Source of the DNA: Mytilus trossulus | Lineage: Eukaryota > Mollusca > Bivalvia > Mytilida > Mytilidae | Reading direction: 5' to 3' | Length of the DNA: 64,000 nt | Assembly (NCBI RefSeq): GCF_036588685.1 | Contig: NC_086381.1 | Location: 55,613,431-55,677,430 of the forward strand | Shown: piece by piece, positions 1 through 12,160 of the stretch | Numbering within the stretch: position 1 is the first letter of the stretch | Layout: every line of letters starts with the position of its first letter | Translations under genes and position numbers: made by a program | Notes under the pieces: model-generated | Database searches by the model: none | The model's input: the letters and a program-made list of their open reading frames with translations, nothing else | Told to the model about the DNA's origin: nothing

Positions 1-19
1 TACTACAAAACAGTACAAA

Positions 20-150
20 TGAACTCATCAAAGAAACCAGGACTAAATTTTATATATACGCCAGACGCGCGTTTGGTCTACAGAAGACTCATCAGTGAAG
101 CTCGAATCAAAAAAAGTAAAAAAAAAAACCCAAATAAAGTACGAAGATTA
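20..150 (-). repeat. R6 dispersed repeat, partial
   Basis: 'ACGCCAGACGCGCGTTTGGT' followed by 'AGACTCATCAGTGA'. It pairs with 18845-18990. Confidence 0.65.
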
Positions 151-384
151 GGTGGGGATTTTGAGTCATAAAAAATTATGTTTTCTGGGGTGAAGAGGTA
201 CATCGGTTTATTTTCCATTATATAGTTTTATCTTATAAAGATATAGGCGAATATCCCCTGAATTTGTTTGCTTAACAGTGTCAAAATCGCAAATGTATTT
301 GGAAGGTTTTTTTCATGAAATAATTTTTCATATTTCTTACTGGCTTTTTATGTTAAATTGCATATTTCAAATTTTGCATTGCCG

Positions 385-443
385 GAATTAAGACTTCAAC
401 CCAAATAAATTATGTTGTCTCAGAAAGAGAATCTTTGTTATTG
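385..443 (+). repeat. Left direct repeat flanking X1
   Basis: About 58 bp beginning GAATTAAGACTT, nearly identical to 1813-1871. The two bracket repeat X1, while unit B has the sequence only once (about 19218-19275). Confidence 0.7.
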
Positions 444-819
444 TATACAATGACAAAACAGAAAATCCTGAACACTATCAGCGTCAGCATGAGAAAGTCT
501 GAGTTTGGAAAAAAGATAATCATTGAGTCAGTTATTCCGGAAATATATGCAACATTATTTTACCAATGTTACAACATTCCCCTCGTTAGTATAAGAGTGT
601 TTTTCGATTTGCTTTGTTTTTGTTCAATAATACACATTTTATCAAATAAGATATAGTGCTTACAAAATTAGATATTATATCATCAAGTGCATATTCATAA
701 TGTCTAAAAATAACAACACTTCACATTCAATCTATTAAAACGTGGATAAGCTTTGAAAAATAAACTGATAGCGTTACTAAATTAAAATTATATAAATGTC
801 TAAGAATATAACTTTAACT

Positions 820-1117
820 CGCTGACTGATGTTCCCATATTTTGACTATTTTATTGATTGTGACTGTTTATTTAACGCATCATGTAAATGTAACGGAATT
901 TGATGAGACTGTTATTAAAGTGAGAGGGTTAGCGCTATAGAACCAGGTTTAATCCACCATTTTCTACATTTGAAAATGCCTGTACCAAGTCAGGAATATG
1001 ACAGTTCTTGTCCATTCGTTTTTGATGCGTTTTGTTTTTTGATTTTGCCATGTGATTTTGGACTTTCCAAATTGATTTTCCTCTGAGTTCAGTATTTTTG
1101 TGATTTTACTTTTCGCT
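820..1117 (+). repeat. R1 dispersed repeat, near full length
   Basis: Contains 'ACCAAGTCAGGAATATGACA' and ends 'GTGATTTTACTTTT', the same end as other R1 copies. It is absent from X4 at the matching point. The duplicated 'TCGCT' at both edges could be a target-site duplication. Confidence 0.6.
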
Positions 1118-1432
1118 AATTGATTTATTAAAAAGTTCTATTATATTTTAAAAAGTACAAATAACTAAAACTAAACAAAATAGCTTCATTAGGCGTGTGC
1201 ATCTATTAGTATAATCAAGATGAAATCAGATGCATGGCAACACATATTTTTGTAGCTTAAAGTACACAAAGATTGATTAAAAATTTATTGACAACAGTTT
1301 TAAGGAATAAGACGTGATCGAGAAGTGGAAAAGATTATTAGACATTTCTTCTTTTTCTAGACAAATCTACTAATACATTTCTTTTATTTCACCAGATTCA
1401 TAATTCCCTAAGTTTCACCTTCAACTTTACAG

Positions 1433-1690
1433 GGGACACAAGTGAATATCCATTCTCAGATATAATTTTAAAGATTTCCAGTAAACAAGTTATTATCACC
1501 GACATATTTAAAGAAAACCAGATACTCAAATTCACATTCTTGCCATCAAACGCACGCAAAGTGAAATATCCCTTGTTGCATGGCCAGACGGGTATGTGCA
1601 ATAGCTACAGACAAAGAAATATGCTTGAAATCATGCTGGACACACTGAAGTCGTATTTACTACTCCAACAGTAACCGTTGAGCCTGATTT
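1433..1690 (+). pseudogene. Exon-like relic in X1
   Basis: Follows a conserved acceptor-like TTTACAG. The reading frame gives peptide pieces such as KQVIITDIFKEN and FLPSNARKVKYPLL before a stop. It aligns with the relics at 5643 and 21879. The protein of origin is not recognised. Confidence 0.35.
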
Positions 1691-1812
1691 AGGCCCGTGT
1701 CAAAAGAGCTAAAGAACTAAATGTAAGTGAAGCTCAATTTAGAACGCCGAAACTAAACACAGAAAAATATAATTTTGTTTAAGAACACACATGATTCTGA
1801 TTTCACAAATGT

Positions 1813-1871
1813 GAATTAAGACTTTAACCCAAATAAATTATGTTGTCTCAGAAAGAAAATCTTTGTTATTA
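1813..1871 (+). repeat. Right direct repeat flanking X1
   Basis: Second copy of the 58-bp sequence at 385-443. It leads into DNA colinear with unit B at about 19260. Confidence 0.7.
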
Positions 1872-2099
1872 CTTCTAATATAATTTTGGTTTAGATTAAA
1901 CAAAAAAAATTGTGATTATTTTTAGAAAATTTCTCAAATTTCCGTTACATCTAGCAAGAATGCATGCAGTTTATTTCCATCTTTATGCATTGATAATCTT
2001 CATGTGAAATATTCGTAAATACGCTGAACAATTGATAAGGCCTTACAGCAAACACATGAATAAAGTCTCGTGCCATGATTTGTGTTTTAGTCAAGATTG

Positions 2100-4085
2100 A
2101 AAAATGTGCTCCTTTTGATATATTTCATTGAAAATTGTTCAACCCCCTTTTTGATTGTTGTGAAGGGAAGTGATAAACAGTTTATTTTTAATCGAACTAT
2201 ATGTTTTTAATTTTCATCATGTATATTTTCTACAGCTAACACACATATGGTTGCCCCTTTAAGAAAAAAAAGTGCCTTCATCCAGCTACACCAATGGAAG
2301 TGGAATTGTCGGTGTCTTAGATATTGGACAAATCTGTTGGAAAAATAAAATGATTTGGAACTTTTTTTTAAACATTTGAGATTCAACTAACACATACCAT
2401 AATTAAGCGGAAGGATTTGCTCGAGTCCTCTTGTGATTGAAGTTTTGTGTTCTACTAACCAAAATTCTAGTCGATATTTTTTTTAAAATAGCTCTAATTT
2501 TTTTTTTATCACTCCATGCATAAATTTCCACTCCTTTTAAATCTCTTAGAAATTTTGCCTCTTGTCATTTTCTTTATTTTTCATATTGTTACATATATGT
2601 GTTTTCCACCCATCCCCATAGGTGACTGGAAAATTGAGAAAAACTCGTTTAGTGGTCTGTAGATGGCCTAGTTTTTGCTAGGCAAAATGTGTGTTCATAT
2701 CCAATGTATCTTCATTGTACATACTAAGCAGTCCTAATTTTCTCAATCTTGAACCCAACAACTTCAAATACTTGATCTACATTGTTGCTATAGATAATTT
2801 CTTCCTTAACTTAGATAGTTGACACTTAGCGTAAAGCAACAATAAATCAATTAATTTCTACCCAAATCCCTTTTATCTCTTCCGTAGTAATAACAGTTCG
2901 TGCAAGTTTCGGCTGCCAATATTTTGTCTTTACATGCTCGTTCATCAAAAACACCTTTCTCTCGTTCGTCAATTTGCATTTGTTTGGACATTTTAGTTGT
3001 GAAATATGTTTAATTATTTTACACATCAACAAGAAATTAACTTAGTTCTTGAAAAAAATATGTATATGGTTTGATTATTGTAAATAATCAAAACAAACTT
3101 TCCAACGAATGAGTGCATGCTAAAACTACCATTTATCATACTGTAATGCAAGTGCGGTTAAAAGTAATCATTAAAGGGTCTGATTTAATTATTTTTCAGT
3201 TTAATGAAGACTTCAGTAATTTTACGCATACGATTGAAGAATTTTTATGGAGTACTAAGTGAAATCTAAGTTTAAAGACAACGTAAGCTTAGATGTTTAA
3301 TGCATACTATCCCAGTTTAAGGTTCATCATAAGGAATTGAAAAATATGGCCGTGTTTACACCTCAAAAATTACTATGAGTACAGACAAACTGGTACATCC
3401 TGGAAAGTTTTAAGGCATGGCAGGAACTAGATATATAAAAGTTATATGAAGTCTACGTTTCAGAAAATTAAAAACTTACCTGCATTTTGATGTGCATTTT
3501 TTTCCAGTCTGCAGAAGATAGAAAAATAAACAAACACCCGAGTTTCATTTGATACGGTCCACTCAGTTACACAGTTTAAACCTGTTAAATCACCTATTGT
3601 TTACAGGTGTATATTGTCCATCTATTGTCCATTTAAATCAATACTACTCACAACATTGATTATATGAGGGGAGCTTCTCAATCGTTTTCTCTACTTAGTT
3701 AATTTTTGCACATTCTGCAGGAACGAAAAAAAATGGATAGCAAAATCTAGAAAAGTTTATAATTTTCTGAAACATAAAATGCATTTAAAATTTATATATC
3801 TAGTTCCTGCCATCCCTTAAAACTGTTGCAGGTGTATAGGTTAGTCTGTACTCAGAGTAAAATTTGGGGTGTAAATACGGCCATTTTAGCTAAAAGGTTA
3901 TGATGAAGCTTAAAAACGAAAGTAGGAGACAGAACTATTAATAAACCTGACAATGGTACATATGTAGTAAAATGACCTATGAATGAATGTCGGTTTATGG
4001 TTGATTTAAATTTTTCTTTGACACCAGACCAACAATGTTTTTTGTTCTACCTTTCAAATACATACTATGTAATAACAGTAACGTG
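2100..4085. other. Non-coding DNA shared with unit B
   Basis: AT-rich, with no open frame over about 60 codons that looks coding. Positions 2100-3300 match 19790-20940. The part from 3340 to 3900 contains a stretch ('ATATCTAGTTCCTGCCAT') resembling, in inverted orientation, a segment near 3415-3440. Confidence 0.5.
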
Positions 4086-4491
4086 TTGACCGGAATAAGC
4101 GTGATTCTCCCTACATGCACTATTTTTTTCTAAATATAGATAATGTTGATAAACTTAAAAGCGGCAGTTTTCAAATGTGTATAATTGGAAATCAGAAAAT
4201 TATGTTCATTATCAGCGCCAGTACAAGGCAGGCTGAGTTTTGAACATAGATAATCATTGAGTCATAATTATTCCGGAAAATAGTAGTAATATTTATTTAG
4301 CGATTCAACAATATTTCCCACGAAAGAACAGAGCGTTTTTAGTTTTGCTTTGTTTTTTTTGTTCAATAAAATACACATTAAATATAATAAGATATCTTGC
4401 TTACCAACTTAGATAGTATATCCTCAAATGTATATATGTATTGTCTAAAAATAACAACGATTAACATACAATTTATTAAAGTGTGAATCAG

Positions 4492-5237
4492 CTCGGGGTG
4501 GGATGGGGATTGTGCACTACAATATTTTTTCTTATACTTTGATTATCGAATATATATATACCTTCTCATAAATATTTTCCATCTTTTGGTACATTAGTAT
4601 ACAGATTTCTTTTTGGGGACCGCTCATCATCATAATTATTGCTTTAGTTGCAACGCAATCGTATTAAACACATCTAGATTTTCGAATAAATTCGCCACAT
4701 CTTAAACACTTTCTCTATTTGCCCCTTTTTTATCTTTCATTTTGGAAGACATTTCTTTAATATACAATTAAATATGTTTGGTCAGATAAATGTAGTAACA
4801 CCCAAGAGAGTTCCACTTTCACTGAGTTTTATATTTTAAATGGAAACTTTTCCCTCAGAACTCATACAATGGAATTTCTTTAATACATGTCTACAAACAT
4901 TTAAATGTTTTAAATTAAGTACAAATTTCCAAATGGTCGGATTTATTGCATCTAGAACTAGCTTCAGTGGAAATACACATTTGAAGGAATAGAGATTTAG
5001 TGCTTTTACAAAATGCTGATGTATTTACGACTGTGTTAAAACCTCTTCAAAAATAGATATTGACATTTGATTAGTTTCAGATACTTATGACATAATCAAG
5101 CAAGTGATAACATATTATTTATATATTTAATCTGAATTTCTCACCCTTTTCATATATCATGGATCATGAAAAAGTGACCTATCCTAGCGGCCCATCCCTA
5201 CCACTCATTACATAGTGGGTGCCTCCCTCCCCCCGAG
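4492..5237. mobile_element. 746-bp non-autonomous DNA element with CTCGGGG ends
   Basis: Starts CTCGGGG and ends CCCCGAG. It is flanked by 8-bp near-duplicates, TGAATCAG (4484-4491) and CGAGTCAG (5238-5245). The homologous point in X4 (about 21495) is uninterrupted. No transposase-like frame is visible inside. Confidence 0.55.
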
Positions 5238-5642
5238 CGAGTCAGCTTGTGAAAATAAACTGATACAGTTACTGAATTAAGATTATATACATGTCTAACA
5301 ATATAACTTGAACACGCTATTTTATTCATCAAATAGTTCTTTTATATATTAAATAGAAATAAACAATAATTCGCAAAGCAAACGTCCTTCGTGAAGTGTT
5401 TGCATCTATCAATACAAGGTGAAATCGGATGCATGGCAAAAAAAAATTGTAGCTTCAACTACACAGTTTGATTAAAAGTTTATTGACCAGAGGTTTGGGG
5501 AATACGTGATCGATAAGTGGAAAGATTGTTAGACAACTGCTTTATTTTCCGGACAAATCTACAAATAGCTTTCTTTTATCTGACCAGATTCTTAATTCCC
5601 TAAACATGCTAAATTCATCTATCCAATTTACCATGTTTACAG

Positions 5643-5900
5643 TGGAAGCAAGTGAATGACAATTCTCAAATTTAAAAGAAGGATTTCCAGTTATCAAGTT
5701 ATTGATACTGACATATTTAAAAAAAAAACACAGGTACTCATCTGTACTTAAATTAAAATGTTGCCATCAAACGCACGCAATGTGAAATATCCCTTGTTGC
5801 ATGATTAGACGGATCTATACGATAGTCACAGAAAACCCTACGTGAAATCATGCTGAACAAATCGAAGTGGTATTTACTACTTCAAAAGTACCCGTTGAGC
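5643..5900 (+). pseudogene. Exon-like relic in X2
   Basis: Same acceptor-like start and the same downstream blocks as the X1 and X4 relics, including coding for LPSNAR. The frame is broken by small indels and stops, so it cannot be coding now. Confidence 0.35.
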
Positions 5901-6477
5901 CTGATTTTGGCCAGCGTAAAAGAGCTAAAGAACTAAGTATAGCTCAACTAAGAACGCCGAAATAAACCAACAGGAAACCATCATTTGGTTTAAGAACCCA
6001 CGTTATCCTAGTATCGCAAACGTGTATAACGCGATACAATTTAATTAACCTGTTAAAATGGAACGCAAAATACCAGGAACATCATTACTACTTATAAATG
6101 TGTCTCATTTAACTTTTGTTGCTATATTTATTTCATATTTCATAAATGTACACACACCTTTCATCTAATGTTTAATGGCTAGATGATTCAATTTTACCAA
6201 TTTTTGAAGAATTAGATAGTAATGTCGAAAAAGAAACATTCATTGACAGCGCAACTGAAAGTGTGCTACGTCTTTAACATGTTTGATATCGAAACTGTTG
6301 TCTCAGCAGATAAATCTAATTTAAAAAAAACCAACGGAAAATAGATTTATGCCTATAAAAGTGCAAGTTTGTTGTAGTATTTAGCCCCTTCATTTTATGA
6401 GTTACGGTTACCTGAAATAATTCATTTGTTCTGATTGTTACACAACTTGATCGCTATGATTTTTTAACTGTCATTGT

Positions 6478-6600
6478 AAAATTGAGAATGGAAATGAGAA
6501 ATATGTCAAAGAGACAACAACCGAACCATAGAACAGCAGAAGGTCACAATAAGTCTTCAATGCAGCGAGAAACATGTATGCTGTCTTATCATTGGATAGT
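6478..6600 (-). repeat. R5 dispersed repeat, partial
   Basis: Reverse complement of the 'TTGACACATTCCCCATTTCC' end seen at 50870-51055 and 18305-18485. Confidence 0.5.
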
Positions 6601-6619
6601 TACGGAATTATCATAATGG

Positions 6620-7160
6620 CTTGAGAATTTTAATAAACTTAAATCGCGGCAGTTTTTAAATGTGTACAATGGCAAAATATAAAATCGTGAACATAATCAG
6701 CATCGGTGTGAAAAAGTTTGGAAAAAAGATAATCATTGAGTGATAATTATTCCGAATGGTATAGGTATAGGTAATATTTATTTAACGATGAAACAATGTT
6801 CCTAACGAAAGCTCAGAGCATTTTTCGTTTTTCTTTGTTTTTTGTTCAATAAAATACACATTTAATCTAATAAGATATCGTGCTTACCAAATTAGATATT
6901 ATAACATCAAATGTATATATATAATGTCTAAAAATAGCAACAATTATCATTCAATCTTATCAGATTGTGAATATATACTGATACAATTACTAAATTAAAA
7001 TTATATAAATGTCTAAGAATATAACTTAAACATGCAAATTGGTTCGTTAAAAAGTTCTATTGTATTTAAAAGAGAAATAAGCAATATTTCGCTAGACAAA
7101 CTAGCTTCATGAGGCGTACGCATATAGTACATAATAAAAGTGAAATCGGATGCATGGCAT
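6620..7160 (+). repeat. X repeat, copy X3 (truncated)
   Basis: Carries the early X blocks ('GATAATCATTGAGTGA' and 'ATGTCTAAAAATAGCAAC') up to 'GGATGCATGGCAT'. It then jumps to another repeat, so the exon-like part is missing. Confidence 0.55.
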
Positions 7161-7289
7161 ATAGTTACGGAATTATCACGATGGCTGATATAGTGGAACA
7201 GGAACTGCTCACCGGTCCCAAGGACCAGATTAAATCCGTGTAATTGGCGTTGATTGTGCAACATTATCGTAGTTACCTGAACAGTTCTT

Positions 7290-7425
7290 TTTTTCTGTTG
7301 TATATCAAAAAGAAGATGTGGTATGATTGCCAATGAGACAACTATCCACAAAAGACCAAAATGACACAGACATAAACAATTATAGGTCACCGTACGGCCT
7401 TCAAAAATGAGCAAAGCCTATACCT
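7290..7425 (-). repeat. R2 dispersed repeat
   Basis: Contains 'AGAAGATGTGGTATGATTGC', 'CACCGTACGGCCTTCAA' and the rest of the R2 3' half in reverse orientation. Open frames here are repeat-derived. Confidence 0.7.
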
Positions 7426-7559
7426 CATGTATGTCGGTCATATTTTTTTTATTTGAATTGATTGTTTGGGATTTATTGTCTCTGTATATCATAACTTATT
7501 TTTATTCTAAATACAATACAACAACATATACACCCGCTAATTTAGGAAGTTATTTGTCA

Positions 7560-8105
7560 ATTTTGCGGTCATAGCTTTTATTTAACTTAATTGGATTTTT
7601 TATTGTTTCTTTGTCGACATAATTCTTCAATTCTCATCCACTAACAATTCCACACCATAAACACCCGGTGATAGTTTGTATGGGGAAACTGTTGTGCAAA
7701 TATTTAAAACAAGATTTTTGCTTTTAATTAATTACTTCTGGTTGGATACTGTCTTTCATCTACAAGGATTAATGCTTTTGATGTATCATTTACATAATTA
7801 TCTACTTTATAAGTTACAATATCGCAGCTAATTTGTTTTCAATACATTAGCCTTTTCCTTATTTGAAAATATGGGTTCTGATGTTTAACAACCTTTAACC
7901 TATTGTATATTCTTTGATCATAAATATATTACAATGTGATTTATATTTGATTATAAGTGAAACATATACATGTCTTTTAAGATTACCTTCTAGTGCTGTC
8001 ACTGTAAGCATTGAATGTAATCGTATAGAATGTGTTTTAAATTCTTATTTTGTTATCTCTTCTGTGGTTTAATAACCTGTTTTGTATTTTCCAAGTGTTG
8101 TTTTG
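7560..8105 (+). repeat. Repeat block 'CATAAACACCCGGTG'
   Basis: AT-rich block with 'CCATAAACACCCGGTGATAG' and 'CAAGATTTTTGCTTTTAATT'. Related blocks lie at 10590-11060, 23010-23440, 23500-23960 and, weakly, 24440-24620, indicating local tandem amplification before the A/B duplication. Confidence 0.55.
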
Positions 8106-8107
8106 TA

Positions 8108-8557
8108 TAGGGGTAAATTCAGTAAATAAATATACGTCATCAGGGACTGCCCATTTAGGGGAGAGCTTTCTGTATAACACTGAAGTTATATGGTCTTCTG
8201 ATTGGCAGATAATGTTTGTTATAAATATTGTTTGGTAGATGGATCAAAACTAGAGTTGAAAAAAAAAAAAAAAATGCTGAATGTACTAATTTTTTTACCT
8301 TCAGGGTTGAAAAGTAATGGGGGTCAGTATGGGAATTCAGTGCGAATCTACATTGTTTGTAAACAAGGCCATGTGAATGCCCAAAAATGCCGCATGACCC
8401 TATGTTTTTATTGTTGCAAAGGATAGGGCTACATTTGTACTTTCATGAATGATATATGAAAGATTTTAATTTCTAAAGGTAAATCAGTTATAAATTTATT
8501 TCCACACATAGATTAGCATTAAAGTCAATGGGAGATTTTTTACTGAATTTACCCATA
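8108..8557 (+). mobile_element. MITE copy 1
   Basis: 450 bp with terminal inverted repeats. Its inner right end is slightly decayed (ACCCATA for ACCCCTA). It is nearly identical to 9789-10219 in direct orientation. It differs by an expanded A-run and a short 'ATTGTTTGGTAG' insertion near 8226. Confidence 0.7.
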
Positions 8558-9788
8558 TAGGAAAATATGCACTTTTTCACTGTACTTGTCCAAGGCCACA
8601 CAATAATCACAAAACTCATTTCCTGTAAATGTTTCAGTAAAGGAAGGATTTTGGAACCATTTAAAGCTGTTTTAACACAAATTTCTATCTTTAACTGCGG
8701 CTATCCAGGATGCACTCAGTGTACAGTGAGAGAAGCATGAAGTATATTTTAAAAATCAGTTTTGTGTCCAGATTGAAAGAAACAATAGAAATTACACTTG
8801 ATAGTTATCATCTTAATGAAAGGCATGAATATTCTCCCCATTTACATCACATTTTACTCATATTTCTTCTCATAATGTATAAAATCATATGACAAAAAAT
8901 GATTACCTCCCTTCGACGGAGTCTTTTTTTATAGCTGTGTTCCCCATGTTAAGTTGTAGAACAAGTGGTAAATAAGCACTTTTCTAGTATTTTAACACTC
9001 GAATAATCTGACCGCATGAAGGTATTCATTTATTTTTACATAACGCTGTGCGTTTATTTATTTAAAGAATATACTAGAAAAGTTTTCATGATTACAGGTC
9101 CTTCATCTATGAAACAAGTGTTAAAATGTTTGTAATTGGATTTTTAAGTTAAATTATTGCTTTTAAATACTCTAAATTGCTACTTAAATCTCCCAAATTT
9201 TGGTCATACCTAATCTTATTTTTTCATATTTGGCACTTTTTTCTACTTCAGTTCTAGCTGTCTAGTTTTGTTGAAGAACCCATCCTGATGTCCGGGTAAC
9301 AGGAATTTCTTCATAGTGATTGTCAATGACATTTTGTGAAATTTACAAGTAATTAAAACAAAGATTTAGTATAATGAAACATAATTGTTGTTTAATTTGG
9401 TATGAAACTGCTTAAAAAAGCATTTAAAAAGTCTTTTTGTGGTCTTTTCATGGTATTTAACCAAACACTTCCATATAAGGAAAAAAACTAACTAAGAGTA
9501 CACCTAGACTTTAGTTTCTAGATGTACTTGCAATACTACTCAAAGCAAACACAGAACACAATTCATATTTATTAAACATAGTATTTTACACCATTCTTTT
9601 AAAAACAGTCAATGCCCAACTGTATATACCACATATACATTGGCCGCAGTATGGGCTGTAGTATAAATGTTGCTCTATCTTTACAAATTCAGCATTTTTG
9701 AAGGTTGTATTGAAACTGGAACTTGAAAATTGGATACATTACATGTTTTTCACAAAAAAAGATGGAAAAGAAGTAAAAAAGTCTCTTA

Positions 9789-10219
9789 TAGGGGTAAATT
9801 CAGTAAATAAATATACGTCATCAGGGACCGCCCATTTAGGGGAGAGCTTTCTGTATAACACTGAAGTTATATGGTCTTCTGATTGGCAGATAATGTTTGT
9901 AATAAATAGATGGATCAAAACTAGAGTTGAAAAAAATGCTGAATGTACTAATTTTTTTCCCTTCAGGGTTTAAAAGTAATGGGGGTCAGTATGGGAATTC
10001 AGTGCGAATCTACATTGTTTGTAAACAAGGCCATGTGAATGCCCAAAAATGCCGCATGACCCTATGTTTTTATTGTTGCAAAAGATAGGGCTACATTTGT
10101 ACTTTCATGAATGATATATGAAAGATTTTAATTTCTAAAGGTAAATCAGGTATACATTTATTTCCACACATAGATTAGCATTAAAGTCAATGGGAGATTT
10201 TTTACTGAATTTACCCCTA
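9789..10219 (+). mobile_element. MITE copy 2
   Basis: 431 bp with intact TAGGGG...CCCCTA ends. Open frames crossing it are split differently in the two copies, so it is not coding. Confidence 0.7.
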
Positions 10220-10589
10220 TATTTACCTTTCCTCAAAGATATTTCTGTTCATAAATGTTTTGACACCTTTCATGTAATATGTAAAGATTGAATAATTTAC
10301 TTGTACCGAATGTTTGTGAATTTGATAGTTATGTCCTATAGGGTCAAACAAAAGGCTTACCGACCCGTTATTGTACATTTTTGTTGCATTTTCATCCGTT
10401 ATAATATATTAAAGGATAGCTACATTACGACTTACATATTGGAACAGGATTTTCCGAAGCAACCATGTGCATCCAATCCATTAGTGCATGTCATCCAATA
10501 TTAGTTTCATGGGCAGCTCTTGTTTGATTTCTGTTTGGGTTTTTGTTGTGATGTCTGTTGGTTTTTTTTTTAATTATGTATTTTCTTCT

Positions 10590-11440
10590 TATTTATTTTG
10601 TATAACGTTACTCATTCTCAACCCAAATGTAATACAACACCATAAACACCTGGTGTTTGTATGTATAAGGAAACTGTACAAATATTTCAAACAAGATTTT
10701 TGCTTTAAATTTATCATTTCTGAATGTATAGTGAACTTTTATCTAATTCTTTAGATGTATCATTCACATTCGTGTGTATCTACTTTACAATACTGCAGTT
10801 CATTTATTCTCAGTACATGTCCTTTAGTAAATATTTTCACTGATTTTAAACAACCTCTCACTATTGCACATTCTTTTATCATAAAGATAGTACATGTACA
10901 ATGTGATTTATATTAAGTTTAAGTAAAACATATACATGACTTTTAAGATTACCTGCATGGTTTTTAATGGTATCTTCCAATTAGATTGTATAGCATGTAA
11001 ACCATGTGGTGTTTATTAGGGACTTTTTTTTTGATATTTCCTCGGAGTTCAGTATTTTTTGTGATTTTACTTGTTATCTCTTTTGTTGTTTAATAATCTT
11101 TAACTGCATTTTCCAAGTCCACATTGTTTTGTTTTTAATTTTCTTGATTAGATACTTCTGTTCATAAATGCATGCATATCTTTTTTATGTGAATGAGTAA
11201 GAATAGATTACTTGTACAGATTGTTTAAGAATTTGTTTGTAATGACCTTTAGTATGTATTGGGTTAGGCAAAAGATAATATTCGCGGAAAATGTTGCAGT
11301 CTAAGTGTTTCCAACCCTTCATCCCGGACATCTTCCAATGCTATAATTGTTAAATTTTTGGTGTTCTGAAAATAAATGAATATGTGCCTCTGGACGGTAA
11401 GCAACTAATCATCAATCAACAATCAATCATTTACCGACCC
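10590..11440 (+). repeat. Second 'ACACCATAAACACC' block and flank
   Basis: Colinear with 23500-24290 of unit B, including 'GGACGGTAAGCAACTAATCA' near 11393. A partial R1 end sits at about 11025-11075. Confidence 0.6.
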
Positions 11441-11559
11441 ATTTTCCTATATGTATGATGCCTTTTCATTGATAATGAAATACCATTGGATAGTATCGCG
11501 GGTATTATGAAGATAATTATAGTTCAACATGAACTGTTTACCCTATCGAAGTACCAGAA

Positions 11560-12160
11560 TTAACCCTCTATCTGTAATTGACGTACGGTATTAGTCTAAC
11601 ACTATGGAAATGTCTTGTGCAGTTATTCTTCTTGTTTCTTTCTATAATATCTTTCTTCTATGAATTTATTTTGGTTTTTATAATTGAAGAACACGACGTT
11701 TTATAGAGCACCAATTTCATTAGTTTTATTTTTGATATTCACCCCACATGTACCAAGTTTTAGAATAGTTTTATTGATATACAAGAAATTTCTTGGTATT
11801 CCTAAACGGTAGGTTATATAGACAGAAGAAGTATACTTTACAACAAAAGTATATTTGTCATTTACCTGTGTATAATTTTGATATTGCAAATGGCGTCATT
11901 TTTTTTTTAAAGTTGATGTTTTTCTGAAATTGTTTAGCATTTCACAGCGGTATAATACTTTTACTTTAATTATTAATCTCTTATTTTCATTAACTTTGTA
12001 TATACATTGTATCATAGATCAAATTTATTCGTTCAGTGTATGTTCATTGGTGTTATTACGTCTTTTCATTGAGTTAAGCTATTCAAATTAAATATTTTAT
12101 AGTGTGTCTTTCTATATGTTGTGATATTACACTATTGTTTCAGATAAGGGAGAAGGTTTG
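11560..12160. other. AT-rich DNA without recognised features
   Basis: No match to unit B was noticed and no coding-like frame longer than about 60 codons was seen. Confidence 0.4.

Larger units (their letters stand above)
443..1812 (+). repeat. X repeat, copy X1
   Basis: Shares the order of blocks seen in X2 and X4: a 'GATAATCATTGAGTCA' block, a 'AATACACATT' block, 'ATGTCTAAAAATAACAAC', a 'GGATGCATGGCAA' block, then the exon-like relic. It is interrupted by an R1 copy at 820-1117. Confidence 0.65.
4085..6030 (+). repeat. X repeat, copy X2
   Basis: Begins near 'GCGTGATTCTCCCTACATGC', which also starts X4. Its middle is split by the 746-bp element at 4492-5237. It ends with the exon-like relic at 5643-5900. 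Confidence 0.65.
8108..10219. mobile_element. 2.1-kb composite element bounded by two MITE copies
   Basis: The outer ends are inverted repeats, TAGGGGTAAATTCAGTAAA on the left and its complement on the right. A TA lies on each side (8106-8107 and 10220-10221). Unit B has the unoccupied site 'GTTTTGTATTTAC' at about 23955-23966. The interior (8558-9788) has no recognisable gene. Confidence 0.65.

Noticed and set aside
7013-7414. 133-codon minus-strand gene
   Set aside because: It overlaps an R2 repeat and the truncated X3 repeat, has no domain, and is not conserved in other copies.
9698-9973. 91-codon gene crossing the second MITE
   Set aside because: The frame runs from unique DNA into the MITE and differs in the first MITE copy.
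8108-10219. LTR retrotransposon with 430-450 bp LTRs
   Set aside because: The repeats are direct but each has its own terminal inverted repeats. They do not start TG or end CA, no primer-binding site or polyprotein is visible, and the flanks are TA.
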